From contig NZ_JAUSTK010000008.1 in the NCBI RefSeq assembly GCF_030812855.1, positions 62,001 to 126,000 of the forward strand: a stretch of DNA of 64,000 nucleotides, written 5' to 3'. Source of the stretch: Paenibacillus wynnii. GTDB taxonomy: Bacteria > Bacillota > Bacilli > Paenibacillales > Paenibacillaceae. Positions within the stretch are counted from its first letter, which is position 1, and every line of letters begins with the position of its first letter. A program made the translations under genes and the position numbers. This document shows, one piece after another, positions 26,693-33,485 of the stretch. The notes under the pieces are model-generated. The model saw nothing but the letters and a program-made list of their open reading frames with translations, had not been told where the DNA came from and searched no databases.

Positions 26693-27178
26693 TTAATGGG
26701 TCATACCAGCCATTCCGCTTACAATTTCCGGATTAACCATTCCGAAGATCATTGCGATGTGTGCTACAACTAGAAAACCGCTAACGAGAATAAAGTGTAG
26801 TTTAAGTTTTCCTTCTTCAGATCGTTTACGGCCGATAAGTCCAAGATCAAGAAGAGCAAGAGGTAACAGGAAGAATACACCGCTTAAGTAAAATCCAACG
26901 GCCACTACGTCTACCCAAGAATGCCACTCTCCATTTACTGTTAAAGGAACAAAGGCGGTAGGGAACAGATATAAGAACACTCCTGTAAAGTAAAGACCAG
27001 CAATGATGCTGCAGATTCTGTTAAAAGATTTTAAGCTGCCTTGAACACTTTTGTTAAAAAGGATGAAAAATTCAGTTACTGTAATCGTTTCAGCCAGAAT
27101 TACCGGTATCGCCATAAATATGATTAGATTCCATGGCTGGTTGTCCATAAGCAAGGACATGTAGTGTGTCATGTTCAT
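26693..27178 (-). CDS. Four-helix membrane protein, possibly DUF6803, copy 1
   Basis: 161 residues with four hydrophobic segments. It starts MNMTHYMSLLMDNQPWN and ends MVNPEIVSGMAGMTH. Histidines HYM near the start and VVAHIAMIFGM in the last helix could be metal or heme ligands. The protein at 29770-30261 is almost identical except in loops and the last residues. It is transcribed alone from two tandem regulon-type promoters. The DUF number is from memory and should be checked. Confidence 0.7.
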   Translation of the reverse strand: MNMTHYMSLLMDNQPWNLIIFMAIPVILAETITVTEFFILFNKSVQGSLKSFNRICSIIAGLYFTGVFLYLFPTAFVPLTVNGEWHSWVDVVAVGFYLSGVFFLLPLALLDLGLIGRKRSEEGKLKLHFILVSGFLVVAHIAMIFGMVNPEIVSGMAGMTH

Positions 27179-27217
27179 TGATTAAATTCCTCCATATATA
27201 AATTAACTGCAAGACTT

Positions 27218-27254
27218 ATTATATGAGAGAAATATGTAGAAAGTATGTAGAAAA
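27218..27254 (-). promoter_or_regulatory. Promoter site D of the OmpR-type regulon
   Basis: Read on the minus strand: TTTTCTACATA, CTTTCTACATA, a 9-bp gap and TATAAT. This is the best pair of 11-bp repeats in the cluster and defines the consensus. It drives 26693-27178. Confidence 0.7.
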
Positions 27255-27308
27255 AAACATTGTCAGCGAAAGACCATTTATTACATTTTTGTTTCTTTTA
27301 TTCATGAT

Positions 27309-27345
27309 ACTATACTATAAAAAAATGTAGAAATTATGTGGTTTT
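27309..27345 (-). promoter_or_regulatory. Promoter site F, second tandem site for the same gene
   Basis: Read on the minus strand: AAAACCACATA, ATTTCTACATT, a 9-bp gap and TATAGT. It lies about 90 bp upstream of site D in the same orientation, so copy 1 would have two regulated start points. Confidence 0.4.
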
Positions 27346-27425
27346 AAAATAGTAAAACAAAATCTTTGAAAGGATTGACAGGTTCTTTCATGATAGATTA
27401 AAGTATAATTAGTTACAAAATATTA

Positions 27426-27546
27426 ACCAACTGCCGAATTTCGTTTTGAAAACGGGGGAACCATTCCGGGTGAATTATTCTTGTATGCAAGAGAGTATAG
27501 GGAACCTTTAACCGAACCCTCAGCTAACTCCGTAGGCATTGAAGGG
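27426..27546 (+). ncRNA. c-di-AMP riboswitch (ydaO/yuaA class)
   Basis: The leader contains the class landmarks in order: GGGGGAACCA, GGGTGAAT, TATAGGGAACCTTTAACCGA, CAGCTAACTCCGTAGGC and the closing GAAGGGAG. This class binds cyclic di-AMP and usually shuts off wall hydrolase and ion transport genes, which fits the NlpC/P60 gene that follows. The 3' end of the aptamer runs directly into the ribosome-binding site of that gene. TTGACA (27375) and TATAAT (27404) lie upstream but 23 bp apart, so the promoter is uncertain. Confidence 0.88.
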
Positions 27547-27557
27547 AGAACAAGGTT

Positions 27558-28025
27558 CTGAAGAAATTCATCTTATCTTTACTAGGAGCTGCAATCTTAT
27601 TCACTACCGCTGCACCCAGTACATTTGCAAGTGAGGCTGGACTTGAAAGTGAAGTGAATCAGGTACTGGGAACACCGTATTTATGGGGTGGTACCACTTC
27701 CGCAGGGTTTGATTGTTCTGGATTTATCTTGTATGTATTGAAAAAGTTTGATGTAGATAATCTTCCCCGTACATCCCAATCACAAGCAAAAGTAGGAACA
27801 CCAGTGGCAAAAGAGAACTTGCGATCAGGAGATTTGGTGTTTTTTAATACCTTTGGTTCGGGTATCTCTCATGCGGGAATCTACTTAGGAGACAATCAAT
27901 TCGCTCACTCCTCAAGCAGTAAGGGAGTAAGAATAAGCAAGTTGTCGGAAACTTATTACAAAGATAGTTATGTTACAGCTCGACGTGTAGTAGATGAAAA
28001 GAATTATCTTAAAATGGTAGACTAA
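27558..28025 (+). CDS. Secreted NlpC/P60 cell-wall endopeptidase with apparent CTG start
   Basis: 155 residues if translation starts at CTG 27558. That codon follows GGGAG by 9 bp and gives a perfect signal peptide, KKFILSLLGAAILFTTAAP. Between the in-frame stop at 27540 and GTG 27654 no ATG, GTG or TTG exists; starting at GTG would delete the signal peptide and cut into the domain. The NlpC/P60 domain has the catalytic Cys in GFDCSGF and His in ISHAGIYLG. It should cleave peptidoglycan stem peptides. It is controlled by the c-di-AMP riboswitch upstream. Confidence 0.88.
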   Translation: MKKFILSLLGAAILFTTAAPSTFASEAGLESEVNQVLGTPYLWGGTTSAGFDCSGFILYVLKKFDVDNLPRTSQSQAKVGTPVAKENLRSGDLVFFNTFGSGISHAGIYLGDNQFAHSSSSKGVRISKLSETYYKDSYVTARRVVDEKNYLKMVD

Positions 28026-28033
28026 TTTAAAGT

Positions 28034-28073
28034 AAAAAGGACAAGCCTGTATATGGGACTTGTCCTTTTTTTT
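28034..28073 (+). terminator. Terminator of the NlpC/P60 gene
   Basis: AAAAAGGACAAG pairs with CTTGTCCTTTTT, followed by further Ts. Confidence 0.9.
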
Positions 28074-28137
28074 CAGAAAGCAAATTATGTATGTTATAAC
28101 TTATAAATAACCTATTTGCATAAAGGGAGGGTGAACA

Positions 28138-28542
28138 ATGATGAAGAAGTCCGGCCATGAGCAAGTCGTTGAATTTTTGAACAATCTAGAACATCCCTTA
28201 AAGAAAGAAATTGAGGAAGTTCGAAACATTATTTTAGGCGTCAATGAATTCATTACGGAACATATTAAATGGAATGCGCCGAGTTTCTGTTTCAATAATG
28301 AAGATCGAGTGACCTTTAATTTACAAGGAAAAGGATTTTTTCGTCTTATTTTTCATTGCGGCGCTAAGAAAAGTGAATATGCAGGGAATGGGGCTCTCTT
28401 TGAAGACAATACGGGTTTATTAGAATGGGTTGCAGCCGACAGAGCAATTATCAAGTTTACGGATCGGAGTGACGTGGAGGCTAATAGGGAGAAGCTTGCC
28501 GCAGTAGTTACTAAGTGGATTGAAGTGACGAGTTCAAAATAG
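28138..28542 (+). CDS. DUF1801 family protein
   Basis: 134 residues; AGGGAGG precedes adjacent ATGs at 28138 and 28141. The sequence has the family's pattern: a first helix HEQVVEFLNNL, then EHIKWNAPSFCFNNE and FRLIFHCGAKK. The fold is small, alpha/beta and cytoplasmic. Its function is not established. It is a single gene with no obvious partner. Confidence 0.75.
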   Translation: MMKKSGHEQVVEFLNNLEHPLKKEIEEVRNIILGVNEFITEHIKWNAPSFCFNNEDRVTFNLQGKGFFRLIFHCGAKKSEYAGNGALFEDNTGLLEWVAADRAIIKFTDRSDVEANREKLAAVVTKWIEVTSSK

Positions 28543-29156
28543 AGAGGTATTCAGGACGAGCTGTCTCCGGTTTCAACCGTTGCCCTAAGTCCAAAGTTTC
28601 ACCGTACTTACGAACAACAATTGTGAGATGATTTTTTAGTGCATACCCGACAGTTACTTTACCTGCTTACACAAACTTCTTTATTCTTCCATTTTCGGAG
28701 GTAGTCAGTGAATAGATGTATTTTATACATTTATTTCTAGATTTTGGCGCTCGGATATATGGATAGATGTACTTTGTGCAACTAAAAACACGAATATGCT
28801 GGATAAACCCCGGAATACCCAAAAATAAGTGTATAAAGTGCAATTAAACCCCTTAAAGTGTGCTAAGGGAGAAATATAAGTGTACGTTGTGCAACTATAT
28901 ATATTGAAACCTATGTAGGTAGACGATTTGCCTTATTTGTCGCGGATACCCGAGGAGCTACTTCTACTCTCATATACAAACTTCTTGACGCTATCAGCTG
29001 ATGAGCTGGAATAGGCTAATTCCAAGGTGAATGGGTTCGTCTTCGTCGTAAGTAAAAGGTATACTGAATGAATTACCCCATCTTTATCACTCTAAGTGGG
29101 TAATTATTTTGTATATGAATAAATAAATTCAAGGAAAAGAGAGGTATTGTATCCAG
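28543..29156. repeat. Gene-free stretch with a four-unit ~51-bp repeat array and a dispersed repeat piece
   Basis: At 28558-28606 a segment beginning AGCTGTCTCCGG matches one at 32636-32684. Four units with consensus ATARRTGTAYNNNGTGCAA have their TGTA at 28717, 28768, 28830 and 28881 (spacing 51, 62, 51). Between them a GCTNGGATA-like motif recurs. No coding frame is supported. The remainder to 29156 holds the leader of the next gene and nothing else that I recognise. Confidence 0.7.
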
Positions 29157-29696
29157 ATGAAAAAGCGAGTGTTCATTATTGTTATTGTTGCTGCCATTTT
29201 TGCTCTAGCCGGATGTGGAAATAACCCAAGCCAACAATCATCTACCATGAACCATACAGATATGAAGCATTCTAGTTCAGGTGAGGTTCCTAAAGGGTTA
29301 ATAGAGTCGAAAAACCCGACCTTCTCTGTTGGAAGTGAAGTGATTATCCAATCAGAGCATATGCCGGGTATGAACGGTGCGGAAGCCACGATTGTGGGTG
29401 CTTATGATACGATAGTCTATGCTGTTTCGTATACTCCGACAACGGGTGGTGAACCGTTGAAGAATCATAAATGGGTTATTCATGAAGAGATTGAAAATGC
29501 AGGCAGCGAGGCTCTGAAACCTGGGGCAGAAGTTACATTAGAGGCTGACCACATGCCTGGGATGAAGGAAGCGGTAGCAACCATTGATACAGCCGAACAG
29601 ACTACCGTATATATAGTTGATTACAATCCGACAACCGGAGGAGAGACAGTGAAAAATCATATGTGGGTAACAGAAAGTGAACTCTCAACAAAATAA
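29157..29696 (+). CDS. YdhK-like lipoprotein with two DUF1541 domains
   Basis: 179 residues. A signal segment ends in the lipobox ALAGC; the mature protein begins with His/Met/Ser residues (MNHTDMKHSSS). Two DUF1541 repeats follow (about 60-113 and 122-176), each with HMPGM, a TPTTGGE/NPTTGGE turn and KNHKWV/KNHMWV. Family members lie on the outer face and are often near copper-resistance genes; the repeated HMPGM and NH pairs suggest metal contact. No regulon-type promoter is seen upstream. Confidence 0.85.
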   Translation: MKKRVFIIVIVAAIFALAGCGNNPSQQSSTMNHTDMKHSSSGEVPKGLIESKNPTFSVGSEVIIQSEHMPGMNGAEATIVGAYDTIVYAVSYTPTTGGEPLKNHKWVIHEEIENAGSEALKPGAEVTLEADHMPGMKEAVATIDTAEQTTVYIVDYNPTTGGETVKNHMWVTESELSTK

Positions 29697-29720
29697 AATC
29701 TTGAAGCATAAATAAGACGT

Positions 29721-29755
29721 AAAAAAGACTTCGAGTATTAATTCGAAGTCTTTTT
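29721..29755. terminator. Bidirectional terminator between convergent genes
   Basis: AAAAAGACTTCGA pairs with TTCGAAGTCTTTTT around a short AT loop. It resembles the hairpin at 26647-26682, suggesting that the duplicated gene carried its terminator along. Confidence 0.85.
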
Positions 29756-29769
29756 GTTTACCTTTTTAA

Positions 29770-30261
29770 TTATTTCATTCCAGGCATTCCGGCCATCCCA
29801 TTCACAATTTCCGGATTAACCATTCCGAAGATCATGGCGATGTGTGCAACAACGAGGAATCCACTAACTAGTATGAAGTGAAGTTTTAGTTTTTCTTCTG
29901 AATTACGTTTACGTCCGATTAAACCAAGTTCAAGCAGTGCAAGCGGCAATAGGAAGAATACACCGCTTAAGTAAAATCCGACGGCAACTACGTCTACCCA
30001 AGTATGCCATTCGCCATTTACTGTTAAGGGAACAAAAGCAGTTGGGAATAGGTACAGGAATACTCCTGTAAAATACAGCCCGGCTATGATACTGCACATT
30101 TTGTTGAACGTCTTTAGACCACCCTGAAGGTTCTTGTTGAAAAGGATAAAAAATTCAGTCACGGTAATCGTTTCAGCTAATATTACGGGAATTGCCATAA
30201 AAATGATCAAATTCCATGGTTGGTTATCCATAAGCAGAGACATGTAATGCGTAACATTCAT
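29770..30261 (-). CDS. Four-helix membrane protein, possibly DUF6803, copy 2
   Basis: 163 residues, nearly identical to 26693-27178 in every hydrophobic segment. The differences are in the loop residues near 45-55 and 115-122 and in the tail, which here ends GMAGMPGMK. Conserved HYM and VVAHIAM histidines are kept. It is monocistronic behind site E. The pair looks like a recent local duplication kept under the same regulation. Confidence 0.7.
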   Translation of the reverse strand: MNVTHYMSLLMDNQPWNLIIFMAIPVILAETITVTEFFILFNKNLQGGLKTFNKMCSIIAGLYFTGVFLYLFPTAFVPLTVNGEWHTWVDVVAVGFYLSGVFFLLPLALLELGLIGRKRNSEEKLKLHFILVSGFLVVAHIAMIFGMVNPEIVNGMAGMPGMK

Positions 30262-30300
30262 AGTTTGATTTCCCCCATAAATTTATTAACTACAGAACTT

Positions 30301-30337
30301 ATTATAAAAAATAGATATGTGGAAAGTATGTGGAACA
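30301..30337 (-). promoter_or_regulatory. Promoter site E of the OmpR-type regulon
   Basis: Read on the minus strand: TGTTCCACATA, CTTTCCACATA, a 9-bp gap and TATAAT. The layout is identical to site D. It drives copy 2 of the four-helix protein. Confidence 0.65.
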
Positions 30338-30390
30338 GCCAAGATAACCTACGCCGCAAGGCTATCACCCTTTGGCTGTCGGATGTATAA

Positions 30391-30534
30391 TCATGGAAGA
30401 AGATTGATGACAGTAAATGGACAATTCATGACATCGTCAGCTCACTGACAATCGAACATCTTGATTTTGAAAAATTCAATAAAGATGCAGTTGAATATGG
30501 CAAAACAAAAACTAAACGAATTATAGAAGGAGTG
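30391..30534 (+). pseudogene. Possible coding remnant of unknown identity
   Basis: After a stop at 30388 the frame reads SWKKIDDSKWTIHDIVSSL and then IEHLDFEKFNKDAVEYG and KTKTKRIIEGV, which looks like real protein. It has no start codon or ribosome-binding site and runs into the next gene in another frame. It is probably the tail of a lost gene. The rest of 30262-30542 contains site E and a CAGCCAA/TTGGCTG hairpin. Confidence 0.3.
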
Positions 30535-30542
30535 TTAACGTC

Positions 30543-30845
30543 ATGTACGAACATCTTGTCGTATTCAAGTTTAATACTAATATCTCACCCGCCAAACAAC
30601 AGGAACTACTGGATCAATTGCTTTCATTTCGGGACCGTATCCCAGGGATATTGGATATAAGTGCAGGTATTAACCTAACTGAAGAAACGGCGAACATTCA
30701 AGGTTACACGCTCGGATTACGGGTTACGTTCGAAAACTTGGAGTCGCTTCGTTCCTATGGGCCGCATCCCATCCATCAGGAATTTGTGAAATCGCTGGAC
30801 GGTATGTTGGACAATGTTATCGTAGTCGATTACCCGAAGGTTTAG
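30543..30845 (+). CDS. Dabb (stress-responsive A/B barrel) family protein
   Basis: 100 residues after GAAGGAG. The start MYEHLVVFKF and the pattern LLSFRDRIPGILDISAG, then SYGPHPIHQEFVKSL, are typical of Dabb dimeric barrels. The cellular role is not defined in bacteria; small-molecule binding or aromatic-compound chemistry is possible. It is a single gene. Confidence 0.85.
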   Translation: MYEHLVVFKFNTNISPAKQQELLDQLLSFRDRIPGILDISAGINLTEETANIQGYTLGLRVTFENLESLRSYGPHPIHQEFVKSLDGMLDNVIVVDYPKV

Positions 30846-30929
30846 TTCTTTGTTTATTGTCCAAACGACTCCTGGCTTATTTTGCACCAATTAGACCTTG
30901 CGAACCTTATTAATATTGGAGGAGTACTC

Positions 30930-31613
30930 ATGAAAAAAAAGATTAGTATTTCATTTATTTTATGTATTTTTTTAATAGGTAATGCAGTCGGAGTTTTTGC
31001 AGCAACACAGTACAAGGAAGTAAAGGCATTGTTTTATCCTGGAGTAAAAGTTGAATTGAATGGTCAAGAAGCTAATTCTATTAAAGCTTTAAAATATGAG
31101 GGTTCACTTTATATATCGGTTAAAAGTATGTCTGAGTATTTTGGGTTAGACTCCACTCTGAAATATGATAGTAAGAATAATAAAGTAACAATTGGAGGGC
31201 CTAAATATGTAAATATCTCTGATTCCAAAACTAAAAACTTCTATCAAGTTATAGTAAACGGAAATTGGAATTCTTCTATACAAACTAATTCAAGGCAAAT
31301 GTTAAGTAACTACTATATGGGTATTGACATTAATTTGGATATCCAAAGTGAGACAACAATAGATGAATATTATAAAAACTTATTAAAGAATGAATATAAA
31401 GATATCAAAGTATCAAATGAAGTGAATACTAAAATTTCTAATGCAGAGGCTAAAATTGTAGATTATACAACTACTGATAGTATTGGTAAACTTGCAGTAA
31501 TTCATAAAGACTCTGATTTTGTAACCCTATTCTTTTTTGTTGATAAAACAAGGTTCAAAGAGACTGATATTAAAGAATATGAAAAAATCATCAATAGTTT
31601 TAATATTCAATAA
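30930..31613 (+). CDS. Secreted protein with copper amine oxidase N-terminal-like (stalk) domain
   Basis: 227 residues from the ATG at 30930, after GGAGGAG; the frame is open earlier without a site. A signal peptide ends near GVFAATQ. Residues about 35-88 (VKVELNGQEANSIKAL ... YISVKSMSEYFGL ... NKVTIGG) fit the stalk domain common in Firmicutes surface proteins. The remaining part is a soluble domain of unknown type. The gene is clearly more AT-rich than its flanks, which may indicate transfer. Confidence 0.7.
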   Translation: MKKKISISFILCIFLIGNAVGVFAATQYKEVKALFYPGVKVELNGQEANSIKALKYEGSLYISVKSMSEYFGLDSTLKYDSKNNKVTIGGPKYVNISDSKTKNFYQVIVNGNWNSSIQTNSRQMLSNYYMGIDINLDIQSETTIDEYYKNLLKNEYKDIKVSNEVNTKISNAEAKIVDYTTTDSIGKLAVIHKDSDFVTLFFFVDKTRFKETDIKEYEKIINSFNIQ

Positions 31614-31668
31614 AGAACAATCTAGGTACCCTATAACCCCATATGATCTAATAACGGAGGTAAAAGCC

Positions 31669-32001
31669 ATGAGTGAGATTGCTAGAACACCACAACCACC
31701 ATATTATGCAGTGATTTTTACATCTGAACGTACAGATGGTGATTACCAATATGCGGAAATGTCAGATGAAATGGTGAAGCTTGCGTCTGTTCAACCTGGA
31801 TTCCTAGGCATAGAAAGTGCTAGAGAAGGTGTTGGCATTACCGTATCTTATTGGGAATCTCTTGAAGCTATACAACAATGGAAACAGAATGAACGACATT
31901 TAGTTGCCCAAAGAAAAGGCATTACGGATTGGTACCTTGCTTATAAAACTAGAGTGTGTAAAGTTGAACGGGATTATGGATATGAAAAAAGCCTCGAATG
32001 A
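31669..32001 (+). CDS. Antibiotic biosynthesis monooxygenase (ABM) family protein
   Basis: 110 residues from the ATG at 31669, with ACGGAGG upstream; the earlier open frame overlaps the previous gene. The ABM ferredoxin-like barrel shows YYAVIFTSERT, QPGFLGIESARE and VSYWESLEAIQQWK. YqjZ-like members are small cytoplasmic proteins of uncertain activity; heme or quinol chemistry is known for some. No operon partner is evident. Confidence 0.82.
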   Translation: MSEIARTPQPPYYAVIFTSERTDGDYQYAEMSDEMVKLASVQPGFLGIESAREGVGITVSYWESLEAIQQWKQNERHLVAQRKGITDWYLAYKTRVCKVERDYGYEKSLE

Positions 32002-32049
32002 TTGGAGACGTCCTTAACAAAAAAACTTGAATAATAAAGGAGCGGAAAG

Positions 32050-32532
32050 ATGGAACACTATTTGTTCAGACAGTTAGCATTCGTGAGGTCTCGACTCTTT
32101 CAAGCGATAGAGGGAGTTACGGAAGAAACGGCAGATCGGATTCCTGAAGGGTATCGAAACTCTATTCGTTGGCAACTGGGGCATGTTTATGTTGTCTGTG
32201 AACGGTTCGCTTTTCAGTACATAGGGCTACCTCTTCATATGCCGGAAGGTTACAGGGAGTTGTTCGAGAATGGTACTACGATGCTGAATGTGTCCGATTC
32301 TGTTTCCCTGCCTAATCTCCAAGAGCTAAAGACCCTGCTGGAGGACCAGCAAGAGCGAATGCGCGAAGCACTCAACGACCGAATGCAAACTCCAATTGTG
32401 CCGTCTTATACCACATCTGGGGGAATGACTATGGAAACACCAGAACAGTTTTTAAGTTTTGATCTGTATCATGAGGGCATGCATACGAGTGTTATTAAGA
32501 TGTACAAAGATATGTTATATAGACTGAACTAA
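32050..32532 (+). CDS. DinB-like four-helix-bundle protein
   Basis: 160 residues after AAAGGAGCGG. The predicted metal ligands of the DinB fold are in place: His in WQLGHVYVV and the pair in DLYHEGMHTSVIK. DinB-type proteins bind a divalent metal and many act as thiol transferases. The substrate here is unknown. Confidence 0.82.
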   Translation: MEHYLFRQLAFVRSRLFQAIEGVTEETADRIPEGYRNSIRWQLGHVYVVCERFAFQYIGLPLHMPEGYRELFENGTTMLNVSDSVSLPNLQELKTLLEDQQERMREALNDRMQTPIVPSYTTSGGMTMETPEQFLSFDLYHEGMHTSVIKMYKDMLYRLN

Positions 32533-32540
32533 ATAACAAC

Positions 32541-32820
32541 CTCGGGGTGGTAGTAACGAAAGGTAATTTTGGAACTGGAAGAGTGTCAGCGACCGCCCGA
32601 AAGCTTTCCGTAGGAAAGCTCGCTTCGAAAGCATAAGCTGTCTCCGGATTTCATCCGCGGCTGGAAGTCCAAACATTCACTGTAGTAACTACCACACTCC
32701 CAACGAGTAAGTCTTTAATACAATCTATATATATAAATTGTACTAAAGATTTACTCCTTGGGAATTGGGAATGTAGTAGTAACTATGGAGTATGTTTAGA
32801 CTTTGAGTTTCCAACCGTGA
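32541..32820. repeat. Repeat element plus facing inverted copy, forming a long palindrome
   Basis: An element at about 32541-32707 begins CTCGGGGTGGTAGT and ends ACTACCACACTCCCAACGAG, an imperfect terminal inverted repeat. It contains a hairpin AGCTTTCC/GGAAAGCT and the AGCTGTCTCCGG segment seen also at 28558. An inverted copy of its right end follows. The region folds about a centre near 32729, with 65-80-nt arms (32657-32723 and 32736-32816) separated by CTATATATATAA. No coding frame is supported. Confidence 0.65.
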
Positions 32821-32967
32821 GAGGCCTTACGAAGATGTTTAGGAGTTCATATAGGACCAAGCGGTGAGAACCACTCACAGTTTGATTGTTCTCTAGTAAC
32901 TGATAATTACAAGTTTGTTTTAGAACCAGTTTGCTACGAGGACTCTGTACCTGTCATAAATAAAGTT

Positions 32968-33154
32968 TAGAGGGAAAGCTTCCCTGTAAATCATAAATAA
33001 AACCGTTAAATCAACATATAGAGGGAAAAAATCCCTATAAATTCAACAAAATTATCTATATTATACTAAAACCTGATATTAGAGGGGAAGATTCCCTCTA
33101 AATAACACCAAAGGGTTTGAATCCTTAAATTAGTAGGAAAAATTCCTTCTAAAT
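32968..33154. repeat. Array of four small hairpins (51/61/51-bp spacing)
   Basis: Four 24-bp units of form TAGAGGGAA-n-TTCCCTCTAAAT start at 32968, 33019, 33080 and 33131. Each is self-complementary; the last is the most diverged (TAGTAGGAA). Short frames across this array are not considered genes. The rest of 32821-33424 shows no further feature. Confidence 0.75.
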
Positions 33155-33424
33155 AAGCTGAAGAAAAAAAATTCAAAGAGCGAGAAAGAACGAAAGGTAA
33201 TATGAAAACCATAGGAGAGCGGTAGCAAGCGCCTTGTATCCGAATTAACGTTACTACGTTTATGAGAAGCATCAATACGAACCTGTTGGAAGTTAATGAT
33301 GGGCTTTGAATTCACCTGTAAATCAAAAGTTCAGTCTATATAGCAAGATAATTTCTGTACTACGTTCTGGTTATCAAGCGAAGGATAATCAGAACTTTTT
33401 TATTATGATCCGATTATCCTCTAT

Positions 33425-33438
33425 TGAAATCGATTTCA
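33425..33438. promoter_or_regulatory. Perfect palindromic operator (LacI-type or CcpA cre) before the lacI gene
   Basis: TGAAATCGATTTCA is a perfect 14-bp palindrome 47 bp before the lacI start. It fits both a LacI-family autoregulatory operator and the cre consensus. Its core GAAANCGNTTTC recurs at 44100, 47184 and 54765. Confidence 0.65.
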
Positions 33439-33485
33439 TTTCTCTTTATAATTGATTTTATCAAACCATGAAAGCGTGAACAAAT

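Noticed and set aside
27375..27409. TTGACA and TATAAT as a sigma-A promoter for the riboswitch
   Set aside because: The spacing of 23 bp is too long for a normal promoter, so it was not listed as one.
28711..28905. CRISPR array
   Set aside because: Units are diverged, only four in number, lack constant repeats with unique spacers, and no cas genes are present.
32968..33154. CRISPR array or tandem terminators
   Set aside because: Repeat cores differ, spacers are not of phage-like unique type, and the hairpins lack T-runs; a repeat array is the safer call.
33066..33315. Short minus-strand open frames over the hairpin array
   Set aside because: They consist of the repeated units themselves and have no initiation signals.
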